Positions 21,196 to 31,883 of a stretch of DNA of 64,000 nucleotides are shown here, piece after piece (position 1 is the stretch's first letter; each line of letters opens with the position of its first letter). Source of the stretch: Anopheles merus (Eukaryota; Arthropoda; Insecta; Diptera; Culicidae); contig NC_054081.1 in the NCBI RefSeq assembly GCF_017562075.2, positions 20,217,141-20,281,140 of the forward strand. The letters are read 5' to 3'. The translations under genes and the position numbers were made by a program. The notes under the pieces are model-generated. The model ran no database searches. It saw only the letters and a list, made by a program, of their open reading frames with translations, and was not told where the DNA came from.

Positions 21196-22065
21196 ACAGA
21201 AAATGATTCGGTGTGATTGCCTCTTGGTTCTCCGGGTCCAAGGGAATATAAGTCAACGGTCTAAAGTAGATCATCGCCTCTCCATCTTAGATCACTGTCT
21301 CAAACGTCTCGTCGTCGGGTGCGTGCCTGCATCACCGTGCTAATCGCCGCTTTTAAGGAGCGTACCATACGCTCCCACACGCCGCCCATGTGTGGAGCGC
21401 CAGGCGGGTTGAAGGTTCAACGGATTCATTGCGCTCCTCGATCTCCCTCCGCAGCTGCCTGCTAGCACCCAAGAAATTGGTTCCGTTGTCGCTAAAGATT
21501 TCTACCGGTGCACCTAGCTACAAATCGTCTAACCGCCAACACGCACGATTCCGTCGATAGACTGTGCGCTACCTCCAAGTGAATCGCGCGCACTGTCAGA
21601 CACGTGAAAAAATTCACTTCTCATTCAACCTTCCCCTCTTGACCAACAGCTGAATGGCCTAACAAAGGTCGTAAGCCTCTCCTTTGGTAACGGCGCCAAT
21701 GACGGAACTTGTGGTACTGACCGCCTGATCTTACAGAATACAAAGTTCTTCACCGTCTTCGTCACGAACGCTCTCAACTTGGGGATCTGAAATTGTTGCC
21801 GCAACTCATTCGTCACCGTTTCGTTGTTCGCATGACGATACAATCGATGATTCCGCTCTTCCATCAACTCAGCCAATCGGGAATCTCTCGGCAGTATAAC
21901 GGGATACTTAGCAAAATAAGGAACATCCGCCGCTGCACCTATCCTCCCTCGCATTCGCAATACGCTTCCATCGTCCACAAATGGCAATAGATGGTAAATG
22001 TGGCTTTGCTTCGATACCGTTCTTCCTCCAGGTTTTCCATTGCTATCGTCCAAACTCAGAATGCG
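21196..22065 (-). pseudogene. BEL A integrase
   Basis: The frame 22053-21625 has the BEL integrase zinc-binding lead-in (LLPFVDDGSVLRMRGRIGAA, VILPRDSRLAELMEERNHRL, FCKIRR). Below 21625 the frame is broken, but GAPHMGGVWERMVRSLKAA with the catalytic Glu block is readable near 21350-21420, and AITPNHFLL near 21200. Several stops lie between. Confidence 0.8.
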
Positions 22066-22077
22066 AGCTTCTTCCGG

Positions 22078-23141
22078 CTAGTACTCAAGTTGTGTTTGCT
22101 TCCACAGAATATTGTCCGCTTCATAGAGTTCTTCTTGTCTTAGAACTCCTCCTAAACTAGGTTCGCCACGATACTTTCGTCTCAGGTTGCCTACATACCT
22201 GACAATCCAACCAATCATCCTTTGCAGCCTCTCTAATCGACTGAAACGTTCATACCGGATAAGTAACAGTCCGGTGTTAGAGTCCTCCACGTGAAGATTT
22301 ACCTGCCGTATTTCTTCTAACGGGTTGTCGCTGTTGAGTCTCTGTGATGGCCAATCATCCTCCCCATGGAGTAAGAACTCTGGCCCTTGAAACCAGTTGC
22401 CACCAAAGTCCAAGTTCGGCTTTCCCTTCCAATTCGTGGCCTCGTCTGCCGGATTGTGGTCCGTAGGCACCCATCTCCACTCGTCAACAGATGTGCTCTC
22501 CAGTATTTCGACCACCCTATGAGCCACGAAGGGTTTGTAGTTTCTTGGATCCGACCTTATCCACGACAACGCAACTGTGCTGTCCGACCAAAGCACTCGT
22601 CGTCTCACATTAATCGGATGATGCTCCTGCGTGTAGCGTAAAAATCTCGCTCCCAACGCGCAAGCCTGAAGCTCAAGCTTCGGAATAGTAAGTGGCTTCA
22701 GTGGCGCCACCTTAGCTTTCCCACCGATGAGTGTACACTGAGGTTCCCCAGCATCGTCAAATATCCTCAGATATAAGACGCATGCATAAGCGTGCTGACT
22801 TGCATCGACAAACAAATGCCATTCGCCATTTTCGTACATCTTCTTTGATGCTGCCGCAAAGTAACAGCGTGGGATGCGTAGGTCTGCTATTGCCGGAAGC
22901 AGATCAATCCATCTACGCCAATGTCTCAACTGCGTGTCGTTAATCTCCTCGTCCCACTGCGTGCCAGTTCGCCAAAGGTCTTGCCGTGGATCACGAACAT
23001 CGCAAGCAGCCCAAGAGGATCATAAAGGGACATCACACATCGCAATACCTCTCTTTTCGTTGGAATCCTCTCTGCAATGAAGAGGTCAGATACCGCCGTG
23101 CACGCCCTAGTGCAAAATCCGAGCTCGTCAGATGCAGGGTT
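22078..23141 (-). pseudogene. BEL A Pao/RNase H region
   Basis: The frame 22929-22078 contains WHLFVDASQHAYACVLYLRI (RNase H-like first Asp), VAPLKPLTIPKLELQACALG with the catalytic Glu, and VLWSDSTVALSWI with the next Asp. It continues with VAHRVVEILESTSVDEWRWV and NPADEATNW. These are standard BEL/Pao motifs in order. Between 22929 and 23141 the frame is interrupted, but LYDPLGLLAMFVIHGKTFGE-like sequence of the Pao linker is readable. Confidence 0.85.
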
Positions 23142-24056
23142 CTATCGCATTCCTAACACTCGTTCCGCCTCGTCTCCCATGGACGATAAACATTTGATGT
23201 CGCCATTTGCTTCGCCAAGACATCTCATCAATTCCATACTATTTGAGGTCCAGTTCCTCAACTCAAAACCGCCGTTCCTAAAAATCTCCCTTACGTCATG
23301 GGATACCTGACCTGCTTCTTCTTCCGTCTCGAAGCTGTCCAAAAAGTCATCTACGTAAGTTATTTCGATAATTCCCTCCACCGCTTGTGGGAATTGTTCC
23401 ATGTGCTCTCGTGCGTTTCGGTTCTTGACATACTGCGCTGTTGCGGGTGAACACGCAGACCCGAACATTACGACATCCACGATGTAGGTTTCCAACTCGT
23501 CCGTTGGTTCGTAACGCCACAAGAAACTCTGGGCGTGTTTGTCTTTCTTTCGTATCATAATCTGCAAAAACATCTCCTTCACGTCTGTACACGCCGCCAC
23601 TGCGAACAGACGAAATCGGAAGAGTACGCCAAGTAACGAGCTCAACTCGTCTGGTCCCTTCAGCAACATGTCGTTCAACGATGTTCCATGCGCCTTAGCT
23701 GCCGCGTCCCAAATCAGCCGAACCTTTCCAGGTTTATTTGCGTTGTTTACCACACCTATTGGTAGGTACCATACGCGTCGCTGGTCAGCCTCCTCCAGCT
23801 CACGCACCGTAGCCTTGTGAACATACTGCTTGCTCAACAAATCTCGAACCTGGCGATGTACTTGTTCCTTAAGATTTCCGTCTCGCTCCATTCTCCTCTC
23901 CAAACAATTGAACCTACGACGCGCCATGTCTATGCTAGGAGGTAGCTCGATGTCATCTTTCCTCCACAGTAATCCCGATTCGTACCGTGGTAGCGTCCAG
24001 GATCTGCTTCGCACGCCGTTCATCTGGATCCTGTTCGTCGCCGTGTGCAGTACCAA
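23142..24056 (-). pseudogene. BEL A reverse transcriptase
   Basis: The frame 24056-23142 encodes a Pao-type RT. It has WYLPIGVVNNANKPGKVRLI, VFDAS-like IWDAAAKAHGTSLNDMLLKG, VAACTDVKEMFLQIMI and the active-site block EITYVDDFLDSF with both Asp residues kept. It lacks an obvious start and is joined to the upstream frame by a shift near 24040. Confidence 0.9.
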
Positions 24057-24904
24057 TCAACTGCATGTCGAAATATTCCCGAATCGTGAATGTTGCCATG
24101 GTTGTTGCACTCACAGATATGCAACAACCGTTCACTCTCCAGATTCGCCGGTTTTCCGTACCTGCCGGTTTTTTCCTGACACCATCCAAGACGTGTCTTT
24201 ACTGCGATTGGATCACCAACGCTTCCCTCCTTAGTCCAGAGAGGAACCGCCAACCGCAAATTGTCCAACCCAATAAGCAGCTTGGGTTCCACATCCCGAT
24301 ATTGCCGAATCGGTAGCCGCTCCAAATGTTGCCATCTGCCTTCGTCCTGCACGAAGGTTTGTCGAGGTAGGTTTAGCCCTGGCACAGTCCGTACCGAGTG
24401 GATGGCAAACCGCTTTGTAGAACCAACAGGCCCCACCTTCAGGTTTACTCGTCTGGATCCAGCCTCGACCCTTGTAGTGTTGCCTGTCCAATGGATGCAA
24501 AGTGGCTCCACCTTGCCCTCAACACCTAATTGTTCCGCCAAATTGCCATCCACCAGCGTCATGGACGAGCCTTCATCCAATAACGCAAACGTCGTCACCG
24601 TAGCAGCCGGTTCATACACGGTGACAGGCACTATTCGAAAGAGCGCCTTCGATGATGATGACACGTATTGGTGATGGTTACTCTCCGCAATGACACCACC
24701 ATCGATTCCTCCTTCACGGTTTTCTGAGTTATTATGCTCGCTGCCGATCTCGCGAGACTCCTCTGCGCCGTGTAGCAACGCATGATGTCGGCGCGTGCAC
24801 TCATCAATGCTGCAAACCGCTCTGTTTTGGCACGTCCGCCAGTTGTGTCGCTCCAGACAGCTAAAACATAAAGAAAGTGCACGGGCCTTCCGCCATTGCT
24901 CCAA
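24020..24904 (-). pseudogene. BEL A zinc-knuckle and Pao peptidase
   Basis: The frame 24904-24020 starts with ALSLCFSCLERHNWRTCQNR, a BEL-type knuckle, followed by CSIDECTRRHHALLH. The peptidase reads TFALLDEGSSMTLVDGNLAE, the DEGSS signature of Pao peptidases. It then continues with VPGLNLPRQTFV, LLIGLDNLRLAVPL and TRLGW. It overlaps the next frame. Confidence 0.9.
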
Positions 24905-25762
24905 ACGCGAAGTATTTGCTCACAAGGTGTCCCCGTTTGTTACACACAAAACAAGATTGTCCTACCTGGCTGGCTCTTGTTCCCGATGTGGTCGCTCCCT
25001 GGTTTTCCACGTGCGCATGCACGTAACCCTTGGTGTTAGGTTTCTTCCTATCTACTAACGAGGGTGAATCCAGCCTGGTTAACGTCTCAGCATCGTTCAT
25101 CCATTCCATCATGAATTCGCCAAACACGATCAGATCCGGTTCCGTCACGCCTCGTATGTGCCGTGCCCAGCTGTACTGCTCGCTCGTCGGCAACCTTTCC
25201 ACGATCTCTTGCAGCAGCAACGGGTTGGTCAAGTGTGCCCGTAGACCTGCAGCCTGCATGTGATTTACCATGCTTCGCACTGCCTCGCCGAACGCCACAA
25301 CAGTATCGGGCTTCTCCCTGCAAGGTGCAGGCATCCGACGCATTTTCCCAATCAGCGCTGAAATGAGATGTTCTGGCCGACCATAGCGCGATCCCAGCGT
25401 CGCAATCACTTGTGGCACCACCTCCGGTAGCACTAGACGGCTTCGCACAACTTCTAGCGCAGGTCCGTTGAGCGCCTTCTGCAGCCGTATTATGTTTTCC
25501 CAGTTGAAAAAAACACATTTCTCCGTTGTGTAATCGTAGTGCGCAATAAACGCGGGCCATTCCGCCGGGTCCCCTGAAAACTCGGGTAATTCGGTTGGCA
25601 CGTTTCGATGAACACTTTCCAGTCGCGGGGCGGGGGCTGCGAGCCTCGCATCGATTCTCCATCCGGCCGGGACGGTGTCACATTCGATGCTCCCGAAATC
25701 GCAATCACACCCAACTCTTCGGACAACAAGTCCTCCTCCTCCTTCACAAACTTCAGCTGCAA
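24861..25762 (-). pseudogene. BEL A gag (DUF1759-like)
   Basis: The frame 25601-24861 contains ELPEFSGDPAEWPAFIAHYD, then IIRLQKALNGPALEVV and LLLQEIVERLPTSEQYSWAR. A knuckle CFVCNKRGHLVSKY follows, in which the last Cys is missing (SKY). This is the capsid region typical of BEL elements. The upstream frame 25762-25490 (KEEEDLLSEELGV) supplies a charged coiled-coil-like segment. A stop at about 25760 and a frame change separate the two. Confidence 0.85.
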
Positions 25763-25881
25763 CTAGAGCTCCATCCGTTTCCTCTCCGTCTCCTGCCGCC
25801 GCTTCATAATGGCTAGCCGATTAGCCACACTGTCGGATATCTTAGCAGGAGTGAAGTTAGGTTTGCTCATCGCGTTGTAGC

Positions 25882-26186
25882 TTATCCCACTTGAAGAAGG
25901 CATGGGTGATTCTGCCGCTTGTTGGATAACCTCAACCAGTTTGAGATTAGCATTTCAGCTTCCCTTTGTTCTGCGTGCTTGACTGGCGTCCTCTTAATCA
26001 ATCCGGACGGTTCCTTAGCCTGGCAAGCCACGCACAACCATTTCCGCTGTTCCACAGCTTCCGCGGGTTCCGTCAATCCGGTGAACGAAAAATGCCACCA
26101 TAAATTGCACTTGTCACATGCAACAAAATCCGGATCATCCCGCAGATCACCGCATGCCTGGCAGTGATCGTTCCTTTTGGGCCCAT
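25882..26186 (-). pseudogene. BEL A N-terminal PHD finger of gag
   Basis: From a likely ATG at 26186-26184, after a one-base shift in an A run, the minus strand reads HCQACGDLRDDPDFVACDKC then NLWWHFSFTGL and WLCVACQ. This is a C4HC3 PHD-finger pattern with one ligand changed (HFSF where HFSC is expected). A PHD finger reads histone tails in host proteins. Here it lies at the start of a BEL gag, followed by KHAEQREAEMLISNWLRLVE. I recall PHD-containing BEL polyproteins in insects, so this may be family-typical. Confidence 0.75.
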
Positions 26187-26495
26187 TTCACCTTTGGAAC
26201 CGTTTTAAAGGCTTTTTAATTTAAACACAGTTTTGAGTGCAAGAGCGAACAGCCACAAGGCGAAAGTTTTAGTTTTAACTATTTATTCTCCTGCAGACAA
26301 ATACAAATAAATCCAAATAAAATAGCAATCAAACTTTAAAACTGTGTCACCTGCTGCTCGCTTCACTCGCTACTGGCTTGTCGCGCGTGCAACCGTTTCC
26401 CTGTCATTTCAACTGTCACTTTCCCTAGCTGTCATTTCACTTCATTTCGTTTATACGTCCGGGTTGGACTGATCTATAGCACTGCCTTTTCCTAA
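26187..26495. other. Unrecognised; expected place of the BEL A LTR
   Basis: No LTR could be delimited. TGTCATTT occurs repeatedly (26402-26450), and a short inverted pair AAACACAGTTTTGAG/AAAACTGTGT lies at 26224 and 26336. Confidence 0.3.
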
Positions 26496-26852
26496 CAACC
26501 TCATAATAGTACTGAACGATTATATGTTTGTCTCGATAATTTTTCAGCTGTTAAGGTTTTTGTACCATCTTCAGAATATCCTGAAAACAATTGGCAAAAT
26601 TCTGTTTGCTACAGTAAAATAAATAATACATTGTTTAGACCGATTGAAAATGAATTAGTAAGAACATATGAAATTCCAAAAATTGTGTTAAGTGGCCGTA
26701 ATTCGAAGCAAGACGGTGCATCAGTATTCGTTGTAAAGGTAAACACCAACGTAAAAGCTAAATATTGTTTTAATGTTATTCTCACAAATTTACGAGAAAC
26801 GACTTTAGAATTTTGCCCGGAATTCAAAGGAAGATTGTTTATGAAGTTTTAA
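26496..26852 (+). CDS. Uncharacterised open segment, possible terminal exon
   Basis: A plus-strand frame stays open from 26496 to TAA at 26850. From a possible splice acceptor (TTTTTCAG ending 26546) it reads AVKVFVPSSEYPENNWQNSV, then LFRPIENELVRTYEIPKIVL and VFVVKVNTNVKAKYCFNVIL, and ends GRLFMKF. The composition is that of a folded beta-rich protein, unlike the surrounding transposon decay. I do not recognise the family and cannot tell a host exon from a transposon-encoded one. There is no start codon near the left edge. Confidence 0.45.
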   Translation, partial: QPHNSTERLYVCLDNFSAVKVFVPSSEYPENNWQNSVCYSKINNTLFRPIENELVRTYEIPKIVLSGRNSKQDGASVFVVKVNTNVKAKYCFNVILTNLRETTLEFCPEFKGRLFMKF

Positions 26853-27460
26853 ATTTTGGTCAGCCGAAACATAATTGTGTTTTGTTACTGTCAAGATTTT
26901 ATATCAAATCGTCCGTAATATGAAACACGAGCTGGAAACTGTAAAATAGGAAAGAAAATATCGTTTAGAACCATCGTTCTTGCCAACAAAAGACAAACGT
27001 AACTAGCTGAGTGAAAACAATAACTTCCCAACATACAACCCGGAACCAAAGGTGCGAAACCTTTAACTGCTTTTGAACGGAAATAAAACCAACTCCGATC
27101 ATGGCACGTCAGATTCGTTCTGACTGTCAGGATAGGACTATGCCCATGCAACATCTATTGACTTCTCATTCAACCTTCATTTCTATGACCAAAAATACAC
27201 CCTTATCTTTATGACCACCTACCCAGGTAGATAATGCATTTTATATGGGAATTTGTAATTTTACTAGTAAAAAATGTCTTATTTAACCTATTTTATGTAG
27301 CTAACATAACAATACTTATTTTTATGTTCTGAATTTATGATGTATGGCTTTTAGTTACATCAATTGAATGTACAGCAATTAATTCAACTTACACTAATAC
27401 ACCACCATGTCTTCCCGACTGTCGGGGCAATAATTTCAATCTATGTGACTTTAGAAGAAT
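26853..27460. other. Non-coding flank of gypsy C
   Basis: No gene. The segment 27165-27230 (TTCATTTCTATGACC, CCACCTACCCAGGTAG) is inverted relative to 33935-33975 (CTACC-type GGGTAGGTGG, TTATAGAAATGAAGG), so related short elements lie on both sides of gypsy C. Confidence 0.4.
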
Positions 27461-27465
27461 ATTAC

Positions 27466-27694
27466 TGTAGAGTTGCGTACAAGCAGTGTTGTATACAAGA
27501 GAGAGAACAAACATAGAATGAGGGGAAGTGTGAGAACGTTGATTAAAAGAGAGGGAATTGTGGGAGAGAACATTGGTCACTGTTGGAAGTTATATAAAGA
27601 GAACGTTGGTGAGAATCGAGGAGATGGTTAATAAACAGTGACGAGGAAACATCAACGATACCGTGTGTATTATTTAGAAGAGGAGGATTCTACA
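27466..27694 (+). repeat. Gypsy C 5' LTR
   Basis: It starts TGTAGAGTTGCG, ends GGATTCTACA and contains AATAAA near 27631. It differs from the 3' LTR at G/T in TTGCGTAC and at T/G in CCGTGTGT. Confidence 0.95.
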
Positions 27695-27696
27695 AT

Positions 27697-27712
27697 TGGC
27701 GCAGCCGGTAAA
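27697..27712 (+). promoter_or_regulatory. Gypsy C primer-binding site (tRNA-Ser-like)
   Basis: TGGCGCAGCCGGTA starts two bases after the LTR. It is the complement of the 3' end of an insect tRNA-Ser as I recall it, and several Drosophila gypsy-group elements also use tRNA-Ser. Confidence 0.7.
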
Positions 27713-27900
27713 CGAAGCACAGAAAAGAGGAAATTTGAAACGAGAAAGGTGAGTCAAGGAATTTGAGTATAAGAAGAAAATAAAAATTGTTCAATTAATA
27801 ATAATAAAAGAGTGAGAATTTAAAAGCTAAAAACAATAAATAAATAAATAAATAAAAAAAAATTAAGATATACGAAGATGTGACAGGTTAAAACAAAAAG

Positions 27901-28255
27901 GGTACGGATATACCGTAGCAAAAGTGGCTGAGACCGGTGTGGTACCGTAGCGCCCAGGAAAGAGTCCGGATATCCGTAGCAGAATTGTGAGACCGGTTCA
28001 TTCCGTAACACGTATTTGAGTCCGGCTATTCCATAGCATAAAAGAGTCTGGAAAATCCGTAGCATAACGAGGAGGAGTCCGGTATAACACCGCAGCACCA
28101 AGGGGTCCGGATATATCGTAGCAAAAGTGGCTGAGACCGGTGTGGTACCGTAGCGCTCAAGAAAGAGTCCATAGCGAGACCGGTAGGATACCGCAGCGCA
28201 AAGAAAATTTGATAAAGCGAAAAGTAACCGAAACCAGTGCGGAACCGTAACATTT
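27901..28255 (+). repeat. Leader array: about 12 degenerate CGG..CCG units in gypsy C
   Basis: About twelve units of 26-34 bp follow one another, each built on GAG(A/T)CCGG-N4-6-(A)CCGTAGC. Examples are GACCGGTGTGGTACCGTAGC (27932) and GTCCGGATATATCGTAGC (28104). The core is a short dyad, CGG/CCG, followed by TAGC. Units 1-2 and 8-9 share longer sequence, so the array grew by duplication. It is non-coding and lies between primer site and gag. Confidence 0.85.
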
Positions 28256-28625
28256 AAAAAAGGATATATAAAGCAAATGAAAATAAGGAAATTAGAAAAG
28301 ATAAATAATGTGCGATATCAAAGTGTGCAGAGTGGAATGGAATGAAAATGTTGCAAAAGAAAGGACAAATTCGAATAATGTAAAATGGTCAAACAGAGCG
28401 TGTGGTCAAATTGTATTGCTAGAAGTTGGTTAAAATAGTCCGTGCCCGAAGAAACAAGGGGCAATCTGGACAATTGAGGCACGACAGATATTTTTTTAGA
28501 AGACAAAAGAAAAAAATGAAAAACTATGTGTGGTCCGATATGCATTCGCGGTGAGAGTAGGTAAATTTTAAGTTCTTTGGAACAGTAAGACAGCAGCTAT
28601 TGTGTGACGGAATCGAACGATGGGA

Positions 28626-28896
<271 letters not shown>

Positions 28897-29301
28897 TGAG
28901 GCATAATAAACAAGTGACAATCAGTGACAATAGAACCAACGCATTTAGCGAGAGTTGAGAACCCAAGGCGAATTGAGCCAAGGCGGGGCAGTAGATTAAT
29001 ATTTTATTGTTTATTTATTTTCTTTACTACATGTAGCAATTACTAGTAAATGAAATTTGAGTAAATATTATTCCACATAGGTTTTAAATTACATACAAGT
29101 GTGAGTGTAGGTGCATTTCATATTGATCAAGTTATTATGAAAGAGATAGAGCGAAGTTTATTGCGGAATATTATTGCTGGTTCAGTAGTGTATTTAGAGT
29201 ATGGAAAATAATAACAGCAATAAATGTCATAAAATTAAAAAAGGGAAAATAAACAATTAATACAAATACTAATATTTATAATTAAAAAAAATTAATTACA
29301 G

Positions 29302-30198
29302 ATGGATACTGAACATTGGCCTTTGCAGCCATTTAATGATATTGCGGATGCATCGGATTTACGTCGCGAGTGGGAAGAATGGCATAGAGCATTTGAACTA
29401 ATTGTCACACTGAAGAAAAACGAAACACAAAGCGAGAAATTAGCATACATGCTGGCACGTGGAGGTCGGGGCTTGCAGCGGATATATTTCAACTTAGCAG
29501 CGGTTCCAGGAGAAGAACATCCAAGGGCAGTTACGATACCGTTTAAACAATTACCAGTACCAGAATACGACAATGCCATCAAGCGACTGAACCACTTCTT
29601 TCTCGGGAAAATAAATGAAAGGATAGAGTTAGAAGTGTTTCGGTCACTTAAGCAAGAGAATGAAGAGTCCGTTAATCAATATGTTCTGCGTCTTCGGGCA
29701 CAAGCTTCTCGATGTGACTTTCAGGACCGAGTAACAAAAGAAATATTACATCAAATAACAATAGGAGCAAAGGACGAAAGAGTTCGGGACAAAGGCTTAG
29801 AAGACATAATGGAATTAGATGAGCTTATTAATTATGCAATTAACAGGGAAGTATTAATAAGCCTGAAAATGAAAATTAAGGACAAAGAAATTGAACCATC
29901 AATTGCATACGTCAAACAACAACCAATGATAACAAAAAGAAAATGGCAAGATACTAGCTGCCACCGTTGTGGGTCATGGCGACATAACGGAAATTCTAAT
30001 GAGTGTTATGCTAGAAAAGCTCGTTGTAATGCTTGCGGGCGCATAGGACATTTCGGTAGATGTTGCAAAACGGAAGGAGGAAATGTAACAAAGAATAGGT
30101 TTCAATGGAAAAAACCGAAAACAGAATCATCAGGACATATGCAGCGAAATCAAAGACGAAACTCTGATACGGTAGACCCCTTAACCTTAATGAGGTAA
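29302..30198 (+). CDS. Gypsy C gag
   Basis: It starts at ATG 29302, directly after TTAATTACAG, which also looks like a splice acceptor. The 298-residue product begins MDTEHWPLQPFNDIADASDL. It has a capsid-like helical region with KLAYMLARGGRGLQRIYFNL and EVFRSLKQENEESVNQYVLR, then two CCHC-type knuckles (CHRCGSWRHNGNSNEC, CNACGRIGHFGRCC) and a basic tail. It packages element RNA into cytoplasmic particles. It ends in TAA at 30196 and the ORF looks intact. Confidence 0.9.
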   Translation: MDTEHWPLQPFNDIADASDLRREWEEWHRAFELIVTLKKNETQSEKLAYMLARGGRGLQRIYFNLAAVPGEEHPRAVTIPFKQLPVPEYDNAIKRLNHFFLGKINERIELEVFRSLKQENEESVNQYVLRLRAQASRCDFQDRVTKEILHQITIGAKDERVRDKGLEDIMELDELINYAINREVLISLKMKIKDKEIEPSIAYVKQQPMITKRKWQDTSCHRCGSWRHNGNSNECYARKARCNACGRIGHFGRCCKTEGGNVTKNRFQWKKPKTESSGHMQRNQRRNSDTVDPLTLMR

Positions 30199-30299
30199 TA
30201 TAATAATAATGAGGGCTCGTAGAATCCTTGTAGATTTGATAATTAAAATAATTAATATTATTATAGCGATTAACGACATCACGGCTTTGGGAGAACGGT

Positions 30300-30647
30300 A
30301 TGGTCACATGTACATTGGATCATGTTCCTGTTAAATTTTTCATAGATTCAGGTGCGTCTGTGAATACCGTTGCGGAGGAAGTATGGAAAACATTACAAGA
30401 ATTCAAAGCAGATATTCACGATATCACGTACGACTGTAACAAGAATCAAACTGCGTATGCGAGAAAACAACCCTTAAAAATAATTCTTAAATTTAAATCA
30501 TTAGTAACAGTTAACGAAAATAAGCCTACGGTATATGCGGAATTCTTTGTAGTGCAGAATAGCAACAAATCATTGTTAGGCAAAACTACTGCCGAGCAGT
30601 TAAAAGTGTTGAAAGTAGGTTTAGAGGTACAGAATTTAGAAGAATAA
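30300..30647 (+). pseudogene. Gypsy C protease
   Basis: A separate frame reads VTCTLDHVPVKFFIDSGASV with the aspartic-protease site D-S-G-A, then NTVAEEVWKTLQEF, the second half YAEFFVVQNSNKSLLGKTTA, and VLKVGLEV. It is 100 bp past the gag stop and is in a different frame. It ends at TAA 30645, before the RT frame begins. Confidence 0.85.
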
Positions 30648-30778
30648 ATACAACCTTTTCCAAAATTTCCAAATATTCAGATCCGATTATCCATTAATAA
30701 GGCAATATCCCCAAAAAAATATCGTATATTAGAGTTCCAATTGCGTTAGAAAAAAAAGTAGACCGTAAAATTCAAAAC

Positions 30779-31883
30779 ATGCTTGATTCTGACATAATTG
30801 AACCAGTCTTAGGCCCTCCGGAATGGATGTCCCCAATGGTAGTAGTACCAAAAGGAAAAGATGATATAAGAATTTGTATCAATATGAAATATCCAAACCA
30901 AGCTATCCAACGCGAACATTTTCTGTTACCAATTATTGAAACATTGTTAAACAAGTTACGTGGATGCAAAATATTTTCTAAACTCGATATTACTTCGGCA
31001 TATCACCACATTGAACTTCACCCAGACTCAAGAGCAGTTACCACTTTCATGACTAGCAAAGGGCTTATGCGTTTCAAGAGATTAATGTTTGGAATTAATT
31101 GTGCCCCAGAAATATTCCAAAGAATTATGACTCAAATGATAATAGGAATAAATGGAGTGGTAATTTACATTGACGATATAGTTGTAGTAGGTGAAAATAA
31201 AACAGAACATGATAAACGCTTAAGGCAATTGTTAGGAGTCTTAAAACAAAATAACGCAACCTTGAATAAGGAGAAATGTGTAATTAGAGCTGACAGTTTA
31301 GAAATACTTGGGTACAAAATATGTTCGTCAGGTATTGCACCCGCTGAAGATAAAGTAGAAGCCATTAAGAATTTTAGAAAACCAGCAACAAGGGAGGAAT
31401 CAAGAAGTTTCTTAGGTTTGGTAAACTTTGTAGGGCAATTTATCCATCATCTATCGAGTAGGTCAGAACCTCTACGTAAGTTTATCAGAGGAGAAGTAGA
31501 GACATTTGGCAAAGAGCAGGAAACAGCTTTTGATGACCTGCGTACAGAATTGTCCAACAATGTTCGTGAATTGGGGTTCTATAAGCCCGAGGATGAGACA
31601 GAATTATATGTTGACGCATCTCCATCGGGATTAGGAGCTGTTCTTACAAGGAAGGAAAATCTCGCATTATAAGTTTCGCGTCAAAGGGTCTAACGAAAAC
31701 AGAAATAGTCTATCCTCAAACTCAAAGGGAAGCTTTAGCAGTTGTATGGGCAGTGGAAAAATTTTATCCATACTTGTTTGGGATAAAGTTTACAATTTTC
31801 ACCGACCATAAGACGTTAGAATACATCTTTGAAGGAAAACACCAAAATGGTAAACGGCATGTTCAAGAGCGGAAGGTTGGGCT
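30779..31883 (+). pseudogene. Gypsy C reverse transcriptase and RNase H
   Basis: The frame 30779-31672 starts MLDSDIIEPVLGPPEWMSPM and contains IFSKLDITSAYHHIELHPDS, FKRLMFGINCAPEIFQRIM, the box VVIYIDDIVVV, and SRSFLGLVNFVGQF. RNase H starts at ELYVDASPSGLGAVLTRKEN. Then the frame shifts at about 31670, and it continues with REALAVVWAVEKFYPYLFGI and FTDHKTLEYIFEG. The RT active site is intact. Between 30648 and 30778 the frame is open only in pieces. Confidence 0.85.

Larger units (their letters stand above)
21196..26186 (-). mobile_element. BEL A: decayed BEL/Pao retrotransposon, minus strand
   Basis: From 26186 downward on the minus strand the order is PHD finger, DUF1759-type gag, zinc knuckle, Pao peptidase, RT, RNase H and integrase. 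It breaks off at 21196, inside the integrase C-terminal region (AITPNHFLL), against a copia-like LTR. Frames change several times and stops occur. No LTR was identified next to the start codon. Confidence 0.9.

Noticed and set aside
27901..28255. CRISPR-like array
   Set aside because: Units are degenerate, lack identical repeats and unique spacers, and lie in a eukaryotic retrotransposon leader.
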